Source: Streptosporangiales bacterium (GTDB lineage: Bacteria; Actinomycetota; Actinomycetes; Streptosporangiales; WHST01). Taken from it: 41,833 nt of DNA. The position numbers and the translations under genes are program-made. Under the pieces are notes generated by a model. It worked only from the letters and a program-made list of their open reading frames with translations. It had not been told where the DNA came from and searched no databases. Location of the stretch: positions 1 through 41,833 of the forward strand of contig WHTA01000051.1 in assembly GCA_009379825.1 (NCBI GenBank), read 5' to 3'. Of this stretch, positions 22,449 to 31,875 are shown in pieces (the stretch's first letter is position 1; each line of letters starts with the position of its first letter).

Positions 22449-23609
22449 TCAGTACGTCGGCAGCGAGGTGTCGATCTGGTTGGCCCAGGCGGTCACGCCG
22501 CCGCCCACGTGCGTCGCGTCGGCGAACCCGGCCTGCTTCAGCGCGGCGAGTGCCTCCGCGGACCGCCCGCCGGTCTTGCAGTGCAGCACGATCGGCTTGT
22601 CCTGGGGCAGCTCGGCCAGCGCCTCGCCGGAGAGGATCCGGTCCTTCGGGATCAGCACGGCATTGGGGATCTGCACGATCTCGTACTCGTGCGGCTCGCG
22701 CACGTCGACGAGCAGGAAGTCGTCGCCGCGGTCGAACTTCTCCTTCAGGTCCTTGACGCTGATCGTCGAGCCGGCCGCCGCGTCCGCGGCCTCCTCGGAG
22801 ACCACGCCGCAGAACGCCTCGTAGTCGATGAGCTCCTTGACCGGCTCACCCTCCGGGTCCTTGTGCACCTTGACGGTCTTCCACGTCATGGCGAGCGCGT
22901 CGTAGATCATCAGCCGGCCGAGCAGCGGCTCGCCGATGCCGGTGATCAGCTTGATCGCCTCGGTCACCATGGCCGCGCCGATCGACGCGCACAGCACGCC
23001 GAGCACGCCGCCCTCGGCGCACGACGGCACCATGCCGGGTGGCGGGGCCTCCGGGTACAGGTCGCGGTAGTTCGGGCCGTACTCGTCCCAGAAGACGCTG
23101 ACCTGGCCGTCGAAGCGGAAGATCGAGCCCCAGACGTACGGCTTGCCGAGGATGACGCAGGCGTCGTTGACCATGTACCTGGTGGCGAAGTTGTCGGTGC
23201 CGTCGAGGATCAGGTCGTACGGCTCGAAGATCTCCAGCGCGTTGCTGTTGTCGAGCCTGGTCTCGTGCACGTTGAACTGCACGTACGGGTTGATCTCCGC
23301 GACGCTGTTGCGCGCCGACTCGACCTTCGGCTTGCCGATGTCGGACTGGCCGTGGATCACCTGCCGCTGCAGGTTGGACTCGTCGACCACGTCGAAGTCG
23401 ATCACGCCGAGCGTGCCGACACCGGCTGCCGCGAGGTAGAGCAGTGCGGGCGAGCCGAGCCCGCCACCGCCGACGACGAGCACCTTGGCGTTCTTCAGGC
23501 GCTTCTGCCCGTCCATGCCGACGTCGGGGATGATCAGGTGCCTGGAGTACCTGCGTACCTCGTCAACGGTGAGTTCAGCGGCTGGTTCGACCAGTGGTGG
23601 CAGCGACAC
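22449..23609 (-). CDS. moeZ: MoeZ-type adenylyltransferase and sulfurtransferase
   Basis: This 386-residue protein joins an E1-like adenylation domain to a rhodanese domain. Visible are the nucleotide loop VVGGGGLGSPALLYLAAAG, the R-finger region SNLQRQVIHG, the DGTDNF motif and the conserved CAEGGVLGVLC. The C-terminal rhodanese has the persulfide loop HCKTGGRS. It activates the C-terminal glycine of small ubiquitin-like sulfur carriers (MoaD, CysO, ThiS) and transfers sulfur to them. The start is GTG 23607-23609 with a GGAGAG ribosome site. It corresponds to Rv3206c in the conserved order, and Ku is the next gene upstream on the same strand. Confidence 0.95.
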   Translation of the reverse strand: MSLPPLVEPAAELTVDEVRRYSRHLIIPDVGMDGQKRLKNAKVLVVGGGGLGSPALLYLAAAGVGTLGVIDFDVVDESNLQRQVIHGQSDIGKPKVESARNSVAEINPYVQFNVHETRLDNSNALEIFEPYDLILDGTDNFATRYMVNDACVILGKPYVWGSIFRFDGQVSVFWDEYGPNYRDLYPEAPPPGMVPSCAEGGVLGVLCASIGAAMVTEAIKLITGIGEPLLGRLMIYDALAMTWKTVKVHKDPEGEPVKELIDYEAFCGVVSEEAADAAAGSTISVKDLKEKFDRGDDFLLVDVREPHEYEIVQIPNAVLIPKDRILSGEALAELPQDKPIVLHCKTGGRSAEALAALKQAGFADATHVGGGVTAWANQIDTSLPTY

Positions 23610-23708
23610 GTTGTCTCTCCGGGTCTCGGCTCGTGGCGTCGTCGTACGTGGAACAGTCTCTCAACGGTGCCAACCGAGCCGGACGCCACACCATTCCCGC
23701 CGCGGCCG

Positions 23709-24545
23709 TCAGGCGGTCTTGCGCTTGCTCGCCGCCTTCTTCTTCGGCGCCTCCTCCTCCGACTCGGACGCGCGGCCGGTCTTCGCGGCCTCCACGCTGG
23801 CGCGCAGCGCGGACATCAGGTCGACGACGGTGCCGGCCTCCTCTTCCTCCTCAGGCTGCACGACCTCGCGGCCCTCGACCTTCGCCTCGATGACGGCCTG
23901 CAGGGCCTCCCGGTAGGCGTCGGAGTACTCGTCCGTCTCGAACTCGCCGCTCATCTGCTCGATCAGCGACTTGGCCATCTCCAGCTCCTGCGACCGCACC
24001 TCGATGTCCTCGTCGAGGAACCCGAACTCGGGGGTGCGGATCTCGTCCGGCCACAGCATGGTCTCGAGCACGAACACGCCGTCGCGCACCCGTAGCGTCG
24101 CGAGCTGCTCGCGCTGGCGCAGGGCGATCTTCACGATGGCGACCTGCTCTGACGCCTCGAGCGCCTCGCGCAGCAGCACGTACGGCTTCGCGCCCTGGGC
24201 GTCCGGCTCCAGGTAGTAGCTCTTCGCGAAGTAGATGGGGTCGACCTCGGCCAGCGGCACGAACTTGAGCACGTCCACCGCGCGGCTGGACGACAGCGGC
24301 AGGTCGGCGAAGTCCTCCTCGGTGAGCACGACGACCTCGCCGCTCGGCAGCTCGTAGCCCTTGGCGATGTCGGAGTACGGCACTTCCTCACCACACACGG
24401 TGCACACCCGGCGGTACTTGATCCGGCCGGCGTCCTCCCGGTGCACCTGGTGGAAGGACACGTTGCGTTCCTCGGTGGCGCTGTACAGCTTGACCGGGAT
24501 GGAGACCAGCCCGAACGAGATCGCGCCCTTCCAGATGCTGCGCAT
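23709..24545 (-). CDS. ku: Bacterial Ku, non-homologous end-joining protein
   Basis: This 278-residue protein forms the Ku homodimer ring that binds DNA ends. The opening MRSIWKGAISFGLVSIPVKL and the segments IKYRRVCTVCGEEV, PYSDIAKGYEL and FGFLDEDIEVRSQELEMAKS are characteristic. The last 30 residues (EEEAPKKKAASKRKTA at the end) are the lysine-rich tail seen in many actinobacterial Ku proteins. The ATG at 24543-24545 has GAGGAGAGG upstream. Ku works with LigD, whose ligase and polymerase genes are at 29979-31857, some 5.4 kb away on the other strand. Confidence 0.95.
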   Translation of the reverse strand: MRSIWKGAISFGLVSIPVKLYSATEERNVSFHQVHREDAGRIKYRRVCTVCGEEVPYSDIAKGYELPSGEVVVLTEEDFADLPLSSSRAVDVLKFVPLAEVDPIYFAKSYYLEPDAQGAKPYVLLREALEASEQVAIVKIALRQREQLATLRVRDGVFVLETMLWPDEIRTPEFGFLDEDIEVRSQELEMAKSLIEQMSGEFETDEYSDAYREALQAVIEAKVEGREVVQPEEEEEAGTVVDLMSALRASVEAAKTGRASESEEEAPKKKAASKRKTA

Positions 24546-24731
24546 GCCTCTCCTCTCGCTCTCTCGCCTCCCAGCATGCCCGACGACCAGCGGGTTTGTC
24601 CGGTCGCCATTCGCGTCGCTGTCCGTACTCGGATGATCACGGTTGCGTACCGGCTAGTAACCGGGGGGTCGCTGACTCCATGCTTTGGGGTGAACTCGGG
24701 GGCCACCTGGACATGCAGGGGTGACCAGCGC

Positions 24732-27700
24732 GTGCTACGACGCAACGCCACTCGGGCAGTTCTCGCGGCCAGCTGTGCCGCAATCGTCGCGGTATCCGTC
24801 ACCGCGTACGCACAGGCGGTACAGCCACCGCCGCCGGCCGCGGACGGCGACGATTATGTCGACACCCGCGACCAGGGCAAGCGGCAGTCGCCGACCAAGG
24901 AGCAGCTGCGCGCGCTCGAGGAGCTCGCCGCGGACGCCACCAGCCGACCACGGCTGACCTGGAACGACGACCTGGGCACCCCGCGCACCATCCGGCCGGC
25001 GCGCGGCACCCTCACCGGGCCCCGCGACGGCACCCCGCGGCAGATCGCCGAACGGTGGCTCGGCGAGCACCGCAGCGCGCTCGGGCTAGCTGCCGATGAC
25101 CTCGACGACCTCCAGGTCACCGGCGTGCACCGGCTGCGCAGCGGCAGCAGGGTCGTAGACCTGCGCCAGACGTTCGACGGCGTGGCGGCCGTGCACGGCG
25201 GCTCGTTGACCGTGACCGTGCGGAAGAACGGCGCCGTCGAGTCGTACGCCGGGCAGAACGCGCGCAGCGCCACGCTGCGCGGCGGCTGGAACCTCTCCGC
25301 CGACAGTGCGCTCGAGCAGGTCGCCGGGTCGCTCGCGCCGAAGGCCGACTTCAGCGCCGACGAGCGTGGCGAGAAGGCCGGCTTCACCACCTTCGCCCGC
25401 GGCCCGTTCGCCGCCGGCTCGTACGCGCGCAAGACGGTGTTCGTCACCGCCGACGGCGCGAAGCCGGCCTGGCAGGTGCTGTTCGTGAAGAAGCTCGACC
25501 GGGCGTGGGACGTGACGATCGACGCCACCGACGGCAAGGTGCTGCGCCGCGCCAGCCTGGTGCACAACGACTCGGAGGGCACCGTCTACCCGAACTACCC
25601 CGGCGCGCCCAAGGGCGGCGACGCGGTGGTGAAGAGCTTCGGGCCGACCAAGGAGTCGCCTTCTGGGTACGTCGACCCAAGCGGCGTCGCCGGTCTCCCC
25701 GGCCCGACGACGCTGGGCAACAACGCCAACTCGTACGCGAACTGGTCCAACTACCTGGTGCCCGCCGACCAGGGGCCGCGCCCGGTCAGCGCCACGTCGC
25801 AGTTCAACTACGCGTACGCAGCGAACTGGGAGCGCAGCGAGTGCGAGTCGGTGCCGCCGTCCTACGCGAAGGACATCGACCCGGCCGCGACCAACCTCTT
25901 CTACCACCACAACCGGATCCACGACGAGTTCTACGACCTCGGCTTCACCGAGGAGGACGGGAACTTCCAGGTCAACAACGACGGCAAGGGTGGCGAGGGC
26001 GGCGACCCGATCCTCGGCCTGGCACAAGCCGGCGCGCTGACCGGTGGCGAGCCGCTCTACACCGGCAGGGACAACGCGTACATGCTGACGCTGCCTGACG
26101 GCATCCCCGCGTGGAGCGGCATGTTCCTGTGGGAGCCGATCAACGACTCGTTCGAGGGCCCCTGCCGCGACGGCGACTTCGACTCCTCGGTGATCGAGCA
26201 CGAGTACGCGCACGGGCTGTCGAACCGCTACGTCAGCGCCGAGGACAACGCGCTGAACTCGCACCAGTCCGGCTCCATGGGCGAGGGCTGGGGTGACTGG
26301 TACGCGCTGAACTACCTGCACCGCGAGGGCCTGCAGGACGACTCGGTCGTCGGCGCGTACGCCACCGGCAACGCCGAGCGGGGTATCAGGAACTGGGCGT
26401 ACGACGACAACCCGACGACGTACGCCGACATCGGCTACGACCTCGGCGGCGCCGAGGTGCACTCCGACGGCGAGATCTGGACCAGCATCCTGTGGGACTA
26501 CCGCAAGCTGCTGGTGAAGAAGTACGGCGAGCAGGCCGCGGCGCGGATCGCCGGCCTGACCGTGACCGAGGCGATGCCGCGCTCGCCCGCCGACCCGTCG
26601 TTCCTCGAGATGCGCGACTCGATCGGCTCGGCGATCGACGACCTGTACCACGACTCGGACAGGTACGAGGGGATCTGGGACGCGTTCTGGACGGCCTTCG
26701 CGAAGCGCGGCGCCGGGGCACACGCCCAGACCGAGGGCGGCGACGACCTGAACCCGACGCCGGCGTTCGACCACCCCGACGAGTCGAAGAACGGTGAGCT
26801 GGTCGGCAAGGTCGTGAACGCGTCCACCGGCGAGCCGATCGCCGGCGCGAACGTGTTCCTCGGCTCGTTCGAGGCGGGCAGCACGCCGCTGCGCCTGACG
26901 GGCGCGGACGGCGGCTTCTCCGCACCCGCGGTGGCCGGTGAGTACCCCGTGACCGTGCAGGCGCGTGGCTTCGGCGCGCGTACCTTCGACGCCGTGAAGG
27001 TGCAGGCGGGCGACCGCAAGCGGGTCACGCTCGAGGTCGCGCCGAACCTGGCGTCCACCGGCAACGGCGCGAAGGTCGTCTCGGCCAGCAGCGAAGGCGC
27101 GAAGGCGTTGTTCGACGACACCGCGTCCAGCCGCTGGTCCACGAAGCCGCGCGGGAACGCGGTCGTCGAGCTGGCCAAGCCGGCGGACGTCTCCTCCGTG
27201 CGTCTGAGCGCGTTCACCACCTCCAGGTTCGAGGCGCTGAAGGACTTCACCGTGCAGGTCTCGACCGACGGCGAGCAGTGGCGCAACGCGCTGGTGAAGA
27301 AGGACGGGTTCGGCTACCAGAAACCGCGACCGGTGGCCCCTGACGTGGACTACCGCACCTTCCAGCTGGCCGAGCCGACGCGCGCGAAGTACGTACGCTT
27401 CTACGCTGACGCACCGATGGGCGAGACCAAGGAGCAGGTGCAGGCGGCCGAGGTGCAGGTCTTCGCCAAGGGCGTGCAGGGTGTGCAGCCGCTGCCGCCG
27501 GAGCCGCCGGACGATCCGGTGAAGGACTCAGGCACGATCGCCGCGGGCAACCCTGGCGGTGAGTTCGGCGCCAGCGTGACCATGCTCGACCTGCAGAACA
27601 ACTGCACGGCGCCACCGGCGTCGCAAGGCACGGACGGCTGGGTCACGAAGCTGCCGGACAGCTTCGGCGACGGCATGCACTCGGTGACGGTGAAGGGCGA

Positions 27701-27884
27701 GTCGGCTGCGACCTACGACCTGGACCTCTACTTCTACGACAAGAACTGCGAGCAGATCGGCTCCGCCGCGTCCGCGGCCGCCGACGAGGCCGGGTCGCTG
27801 CCGAGCGGGACGAAGTACGTCCTCACCAGCCTCTGGTTGGGTGCCGAGGTGTCCATCGACGTGCGGGCGGTGGACAACGGCTGA
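24732..27884 (+). CDS. Secreted M36 (fungalysin-type) zinc metallopeptidase
   Basis: The 1050-residue preproprotein starts MLRRNATRAVLAASCAAIVA with a Sec signal peptide, cleavage probably after AYA. An FTP-type propeptide region follows (LDDLQVTGVHRLRSGSRVVD). The catalytic domain has HEYAH (H490, E491, H494) and E518 in GEGWGDW as third zinc ligand, with D522. After the peptidase come a carboxypeptidase-regulatory-like beta domain (LVGKVVNASTGEPIAGANVF), a discoidin-type F5/8 domain (SSRWSTKPRGNAVVELAKPA) and a further C-terminal beta domain. GTG 24732 is chosen because AGGGG lies about nine bases upstream. It is divergent from Ku and looks like an extracellular degradative enzyme unrelated to its repair neighbours. 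Confidence 0.92.
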   Translation: MLRRNATRAVLAASCAAIVAVSVTAYAQAVQPPPPAADGDDYVDTRDQGKRQSPTKEQLRALEELAADATSRPRLTWNDDLGTPRTIRPARGTLTGPRDGTPRQIAERWLGEHRSALGLAADDLDDLQVTGVHRLRSGSRVVDLRQTFDGVAAVHGGSLTVTVRKNGAVESYAGQNARSATLRGGWNLSADSALEQVAGSLAPKADFSADERGEKAGFTTFARGPFAAGSYARKTVFVTADGAKPAWQVLFVKKLDRAWDVTIDATDGKVLRRASLVHNDSEGTVYPNYPGAPKGGDAVVKSFGPTKESPSGYVDPSGVAGLPGPTTLGNNANSYANWSNYLVPADQGPRPVSATSQFNYAYAANWERSECESVPPSYAKDIDPAATNLFYHHNRIHDEFYDLGFTEEDGNFQVNNDGKGGEGGDPILGLAQAGALTGGEPLYTGRDNAYMLTLPDGIPAWSGMFLWEPINDSFEGPCRDGDFDSSVIEHEYAHGLSNRYVSAEDNALNSHQSGSMGEGWGDWYALNYLHREGLQDDSVVGAYATGNAERGIRNWAYDDNPTTYADIGYDLGGAEVHSDGEIWTSILWDYRKLLVKKYGEQAAARIAGLTVTEAMPRSPADPSFLEMRDSIGSAIDDLYHDSDRYEGIWDAFWTAFAKRGAGAHAQTEGGDDLNPTPAFDHPDESKNGELVGKVVNASTGEPIAGANVFLGSFEAGSTPLRLTGADGGFSAPAVAGEYPVTVQARGFGARTFDAVKVQAGDRKRVTLEVAPNLASTGNGAKVVSASSEGAKALFDDTASSRWSTKPRGNAVVELAKPADVSSVRLSAFTTSRFEALKDFTVQVSTDGEQWRNALVKKDGFGYQKPRPVAPDVDYRTFQLAEPTRAKYVRFYADAPMGETKEQVQAAEVQVFAKGVQGVQPLPPEPPDDPVKDSGTIAAGNPGGEFGASVTMLDLQNNCTAPPASQGTDGWVTKLPDSFGDGMHSVTVKGESAATYDLDLYFYDKNCEQIGSAASAAADEAGSLPSGTKYVLTSLWLGAEVSIDVRAVDNG

Positions 27885-27895
27885 CCCGGCGGCCG

Positions 27896-28714
27896 TCACT
27901 GCCAGCGGCGGAACCCGCCCTCGGTGTCGATGACCTGGCCGGTGACCCAGCGGGCCTCGTCGGTCAGCAGCCAGCCGATCAGCCTGGCCGGGTCGTCCGG
28001 CTCGCCGAACCGGCCGAAGGGGAACTTCGCCGCGACCTGCTGCCAGGTCCGTTCGTCGAGGTAGCCGGTGTCTACCGGGCCGGGGTTGACCGCGTTGACG
28101 GTGATGCCGTCGTCGGCGAGCTGGTCGGCCACGGTCAGCGTGACCTCGGCAAGCGCGCCCTTCGCCGCGGCGTACGCGACCTCGCCCGGCATCGGACCCT
28201 GCCGCTGCCCGGAGGTCAGGAACACGACCCGGCCGCCCGGCCGGCCGTCGTGCTGCGCGGCGAACGCCTGCGTGAGCAACAGCGAGGACCGGGTGTTCAC
28301 CGCCCAGTGCCGGTCGAGCAGCTCGGCGTCGAGCTCGCCGAGTGCACCGTCGAGGCCGCTCTGCGCGTGGTTGCACACCAGGGCGTCCACGTGGCCGAAC
28401 TCCGTGCACGCGCGGTCGACCAGCTGCTCTGGCGCGTCCGGGCGGGCGAGGTCGAGCGGCAGGTCGGCGACCCTGGCGGCCGGGTCGCCGAGCGCCGCGG
28501 TGACGCCCGCGCGTACGGCGTCGAGGTCGTCCCCGCCCCACAGCCGCTCCTCGTCGTGCTCCCTGTGGTGCTGCAGCAGCAGGCTGGCGCCGTACGCCGC
28601 GGCCCGCCGCGCGATCGCGTACCCGATGCCGATCCGGCGGCTGACCCCGGTCACCACGACGACCCGGCCGCGCAGCGGCAGCGGGTCGCGGGCCAGGGTC
28701 GTCTCTTGCACCAC
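27896..28714 (-). CDS. Short-chain dehydrogenase/reductase
   Basis: This 272-residue SDR has the NAD(P)-binding loop TGVSRRIGIG (22-31) and the catalytic set N140, S168, Y181 and K185 (YAAAK). CNHAQSGLD stands where NNAG is usual. TVNAVNPGPVDTGYL is the typical segment after the active site. The extra arginines after the glycine loop suggest NADP. The start is the first of two GTG codons at 28712-28714, with GGAGGG upstream. It is convergent with the M36 gene (11 bases between stops) and divergent from the following gene. The substrate is unknown. Confidence 0.9.
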   Translation of the reverse strand: MVQETTLARDPLPLRGRVVVVTGVSRRIGIGYAIARRAAAYGASLLLQHHREHDEERLWGGDDLDAVRAGVTAALGDPAARVADLPLDLARPDAPEQLVDRACTEFGHVDALVCNHAQSGLDGALGELDAELLDRHWAVNTRSSLLLTQAFAAQHDGRPGGRVVFLTSGQRQGPMPGEVAYAAAKGALAEVTLTVADQLADDGITVNAVNPGPVDTGYLDERTWQQVAAKFPFGRFGEPDDPARLIGWLLTDEARWVTGQVIDTEGGFRRWQ

Positions 28715-28747
28715 GTGTCATCCCTCCAGCGGCGCCATACTTGTCCG

Positions 28748-29337
28748 ATGCGGAGTCGCCGGACGGTAGCAGTACGGCTGGGCGCGGTGGTGCTCGCGCT
28801 CGCCATGGGCGTCGGCATCGGCTGGTTCGCGCGCGGCACCCAGGACGACGAGCCGCGCCGGCCCGCCAAGTCGCCGTCGCCGAGCACCACCCGGCCGCTC
28901 GCCGAGCCGGTGGTGGACGGCCACTTCACCTTCACCGTATACGAGTTCGGCTGCGGCATCGTCGCCGTGCAGGGCACGCACGCCGGCGAGGGCACGCCCG
29001 AGGGGCAGTACTGCCGCGTCACGCTGCGCGTCGACAACCACGACCCCAGCTACCACGACTATGTCACCCGCAGGCAGACGCTCGCCGGCGTCGCGGCGCC
29101 GCAGAACCGGCCGGACCGTTCGCCATGGGCGTGCGGCGGCAGCCGGACCTGATCCGCATCGGCGGGCACAACGCCATCGAGGTCGAGCTCTGGTACGACG
29201 TCCCGAAGAACGCCGCCGTGACCGGGCTGCGGCTGTCCGGCGACCGCGACCCGGTCGCGTACCAGAGCGACGACGTGGTGCCGCACCGCATGGGCGGGGT
29301 GCACGTACGGCTGGAACCCGCTGACGAGTCGCCCTGA
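28748..29337 (+). pseudogene. Membrane-anchored DUF4352-like protein, frameshifted
   Basis: ATG 28748 opens a frame with a signal-anchor helix (RLGAVVLALAMGVGIGWFA) and a Ser/Pro linker, then FGCGIVAVQG and QYCRVTLRVDN, the paired-cysteine beta pattern of DUF4352-like proteins. That frame ends at 29152. From about 29120 the expected continuation PFAMGVRRQPDLIRIGGHNA is one frame back and runs to TGA 29335-29337. Overall length is one base short of a multiple of three, so a single deletion near 29110-29120 explains it. It may be a real mutation or a sequence error. No ribosome site is seen, so it may be leaderless. Confidence 0.7.
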
Positions 29338-29357
29338 GACCGCGTAGATTCGCCCGG

Positions 29358-29969
29358 GTGAGCATCGAATTCCTGGTGACGACCCTGGTCGTGGTGGCCA
29401 CGCCGGGCGCCGGCGTGCTGTACACACTGGCGGCCGCCCTGTCGCGCGGCGGCCGGGCCAGCGTGCTGGCCGCGTTCGCCTGCACGCTCGGCATCGTGCC
29501 GCACATGGTGGCCGCCATCACCGGCCTGGCCGCGCTGCTCCATACGAGCGCCGTCGCGTTCCAGGTGGTGAAGTACCTGGGTGTCGCGTACCTGCTCTAC
29601 ATGGCGTGGTCCACGTGGCGCGACCGCGGCGCCCTGGTCGTCGAGGAGCAGGCCGGCACCCCGTCACCGGGCAAGGTCATCGGCGGCGGCATCCTCGTCA
29701 ACCTGCTCAACCCGAAGCTGAGCATCTTCTTCCTCGCGTTCCTCCCCCAGTTCGTGAGCACCGGCCAGTCCGGCGGGGTGGTGCGGATGCTGCAGCTCAG
29801 CGCCGTCTTCATGCTGGCGACGTTCGTGGTGTTCGCGGCGTACGGGATCTTCGCCGCGGCGATCCGCGCGAAGGTCATCAGCCGGCCGCGGGTGGTGGCC
29901 TGGGTACGGCGCACGTTCGCCGCCGCGTTCGTCGCGCTCAGTGCCCGGCTGGCCCTCACCCAGCAATAA
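29358..29969 (+). CDS. LysE/RhtB-family exporter
   Basis: This 203-residue membrane protein has the LysE-type N-terminus (TPGAGVLYTLAAALSRGGRA), the conserved GIVPHMVAAITGLAALL and KYLGVAYLLYMAW segments, and the NLLNPKLSIFFLAFLPQFV motif. About six membrane helices can be traced. The family exports amino acids, homoserine lactones or related small molecules; which one is unknown here. The start is GTG 29358-29360. The ligD ligase gene follows nine bases after its stop. Confidence 0.9.
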   Translation: MSIEFLVTTLVVVATPGAGVLYTLAAALSRGGRASVLAAFACTLGIVPHMVAAITGLAALLHTSAVAFQVVKYLGVAYLLYMAWSTWRDRGALVVEEQAGTPSPGKVIGGGILVNLLNPKLSIFFLAFLPQFVSTGQSGGVVRMLQLSAVFMLATFVVFAAYGIFAAAIRAKVISRPRVVAWVRRTFAAAFVALSARLALTQQ

Positions 29970-29978
29970 CCTGGGGAG

Positions 29979-30947
29979 ATGCTGCCCGCGTTCGTGCCGC
30001 CGATGCTCGCCGTCACCGGCGAGCTGCCCGCCGACGACGCGGGGTGGGCGTTCGAGCCGAAGTGGGACGGCGTACGGGTGGTCGCCTGTCTCGGTGGCGG
30101 CGAGCTCAGCCTGTGGAGCCGGGTCGGCAACCTGGTGACCGCGAGCTACCCCGAGCTGAGCGTGCTCACCGGCCTGGTCGGCGTGCCCGCCGTGCTCGAC
30201 GGCGAGGTGGTGGCGTTCGACCCCGAAGGCCGGCCGGACTTCGGGCTGCTGCAGCAGCGGATGCACCTGACGAAGGCGGTCGACGTACGGCGGGCACGCA
30301 GGGACGTCCAGGTCACGTACGTCGTGTTCGACCTGCTGCAGCTGGACGGCCACGACACCACCGGCCTGCCGCTGCGGGACCGCCGCGAGCTGCTCGAGCA
30401 GCTGGAGCTGCGCGCCGACGGCAAGGTGCAGGTGCCCGGCTACGTAACGGGCAACGGGCGGGAGGTGTACGACGCCACCAAGCGGCTCGGCCTGGAGGGC
30501 GTGGTGGCGAAGCGGCTGGAGTCGGTGTACCGGCCGGGCAAGCGGTCGGACGCCTGGGTGAAGGTGAAGCACGTGGACAGCCGCGACGTGCTCGTCGCCG
30601 GCTGGCTGCCCGGTGAAGGCCGCCGGGCCGGCACCGTCGGCGCCGTGGTGCTCGCGCTGCCGGACGGGCACGGCGGCCTGCGCCACGTCGGCCAGGTCGG
30701 CACCGGGTTCAGCGACCAGGTGCTCGACCAGCTGTACGCCATGTTCACCGCCGAGGAGGTCGCCGACAGCCCGCTGCGCGGCCAGCTCGACCCGGCCGCG
30801 GAGCGCAGCGTGCACTGGGTGCCGCCGACCCGGGTGGCCGAGGTCGTGCACACCGGCTGGACGAGGGACAATCGGCTGCGGGCGGCGGTCTGGCGCGGTC
30901 TGCGGCCCGACCTCGACGCGACCCAGGTGGACCCAGATGGCCGGTGA
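29979..30947 (+). CDS. ligD: ATP-dependent DNA ligase, LigD ligase domain protein
   Basis: This 322-residue ATP-dependent ligase starts with FVPPMLAV and has ligase motif I EPKWDGVR, where K28 would be adenylylated. LDGEVVAFD, YVVFDLLQLDG, LEGVVAKRLESVY and AWVKVKH are the later nucleotidyltransferase motifs. The OB-fold part follows (LVAGWLPGEGRRAG, then the C-terminal WTRDNRLRAAVWRGLR). It is the ligase module of the LigD system as a separate protein. The ATG at 29979 has GGGGAG directly adjoining it, so initiation may be leaderless. Its end overlaps the polymerase gene by 11 bases. Confidence 0.92.
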   Translation: MLPAFVPPMLAVTGELPADDAGWAFEPKWDGVRVVACLGGGELSLWSRVGNLVTASYPELSVLTGLVGVPAVLDGEVVAFDPEGRPDFGLLQQRMHLTKAVDVRRARRDVQVTYVVFDLLQLDGHDTTGLPLRDRRELLEQLELRADGKVQVPGYVTGNGREVYDATKRLGLEGVVAKRLESVYRPGKRSDAWVKVKHVDSRDVLVAGWLPGEGRRAGTVGAVVLALPDGHGGLRHVGQVGTGFSDQVLDQLYAMFTAEEVADSPLRGQLDPAAERSVHWVPPTRVAEVVHTGWTRDNRLRAAVWRGLRPDLDATQVDPDGR

Positions 30948-31857
30948 GTCGGTACTCGTCTCGGTGGAGGAGCGCACCCTCAAGCTCTCCAACCTGACCA
31001 AGGTGCTCTACCCGGAGACCGGGTTCACCAAGGCCGAGGTCATCGACTACTACACGAGGATCGCGCCGGTCATGCTGCCGCACCTGCGCGACCGCGCGGC
31101 CACCAGGAAGCGCTTCCCGAACGGCGTCGAGGCGGCCGACTTCTTCGAGAAGAACGCGCCCTCGCACACGCCCGACTGGGTGCGTACGGAGGAGCTGCCG
31201 ACGCCAGGCAGCACGCTCGGCCGCGAGATGCTGCGCTTCGTCGTCGTCGACGACCTGCCCACCCTGGTCTGGCTGGCCAACCTCGCCGCGCTCGAGCTGC
31301 ACATCCCGCAGTGGCGGGTGCTGCCCGGCTGCGAGGTACACGACCCCGACCTCGTCGTGTTCGACCTGGACCCGGGCGCGCCGGCCACCATCGTGCAGTG
31401 CTGCGAGGTCGCGCTGCTGCTGCGCGACGCGCTCGCCGCGGACGGCTTCGAGGCGTGCGTCAAGACCAGTGGGCGCAAGGGCATGCAGCTGTACGTCCCC
31501 GTCGCCGAGACCCCGGCGGAGCAGACCTCGGCGTACGCGAAGGCGCTCGCCGCCCGGCTGGAGCGGGAGCACCCGAAGCTCGTCGTCTCGCGGATGGCGA
31601 AGAACCTCCGCAAGGGCAAGGTGTTCATCGACTGGAGCCAGAACAACGCGTTCAAGACGACGGTGGCGCCTTACTCGCTGCGCGCCGGCAGCGAGCCGAC
31701 CGTTTCGACACCGGTCAGCTGGGCCGAGGTGGCTGACTGCCGTACCCCGTCGGACTTACGCTTCTTGGCGGAGGACGTGATCGACCGCGTCGAGGAGCGC
31801 GGTAACCTGCTCGACCCGCTGCTCGAGACGTCGCGGCAGCGGTTGCCGACCCCGTGA
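30937..31857 (+). CDS. LigD polymerase domain protein (archaeo-eukaryotic primase type)
   Basis: This 306-residue protein corresponds to the polymerase module of LigD: SNLTKVLYPETGFTKAEVID, the DLDPG metal site with D143 and D145, the third aspartate D232 in FIDWSQN, and the SGRKGMQLYVP loop. It would fill gaps with nucleotides during end joining. The ATG at 30937 lies inside the last codons of the ligase gene, so both are translated from one message. A phosphoesterase module, which usually completes LigD, is not seen in the window. Ku at 23709-24545 is the expected partner. Confidence 0.93.
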   Translation: MAGESVLVSVEERTLKLSNLTKVLYPETGFTKAEVIDYYTRIAPVMLPHLRDRAATRKRFPNGVEAADFFEKNAPSHTPDWVRTEELPTPGSTLGREMLRFVVVDDLPTLVWLANLAALELHIPQWRVLPGCEVHDPDLVVFDLDPGAPATIVQCCEVALLLRDALAADGFEACVKTSGRKGMQLYVPVAETPAEQTSAYAKALAARLEREHPKLVVSRMAKNLRKGKVFIDWSQNNAFKTTVAPYSLRAGSEPTVSTPVSWAEVADCRTPSDLRFLAEDVIDRVEERGNLLDPLLETSRQRLPTP

Positions 31858-31875
31858 GCAAGAAAGCTACCGCCC

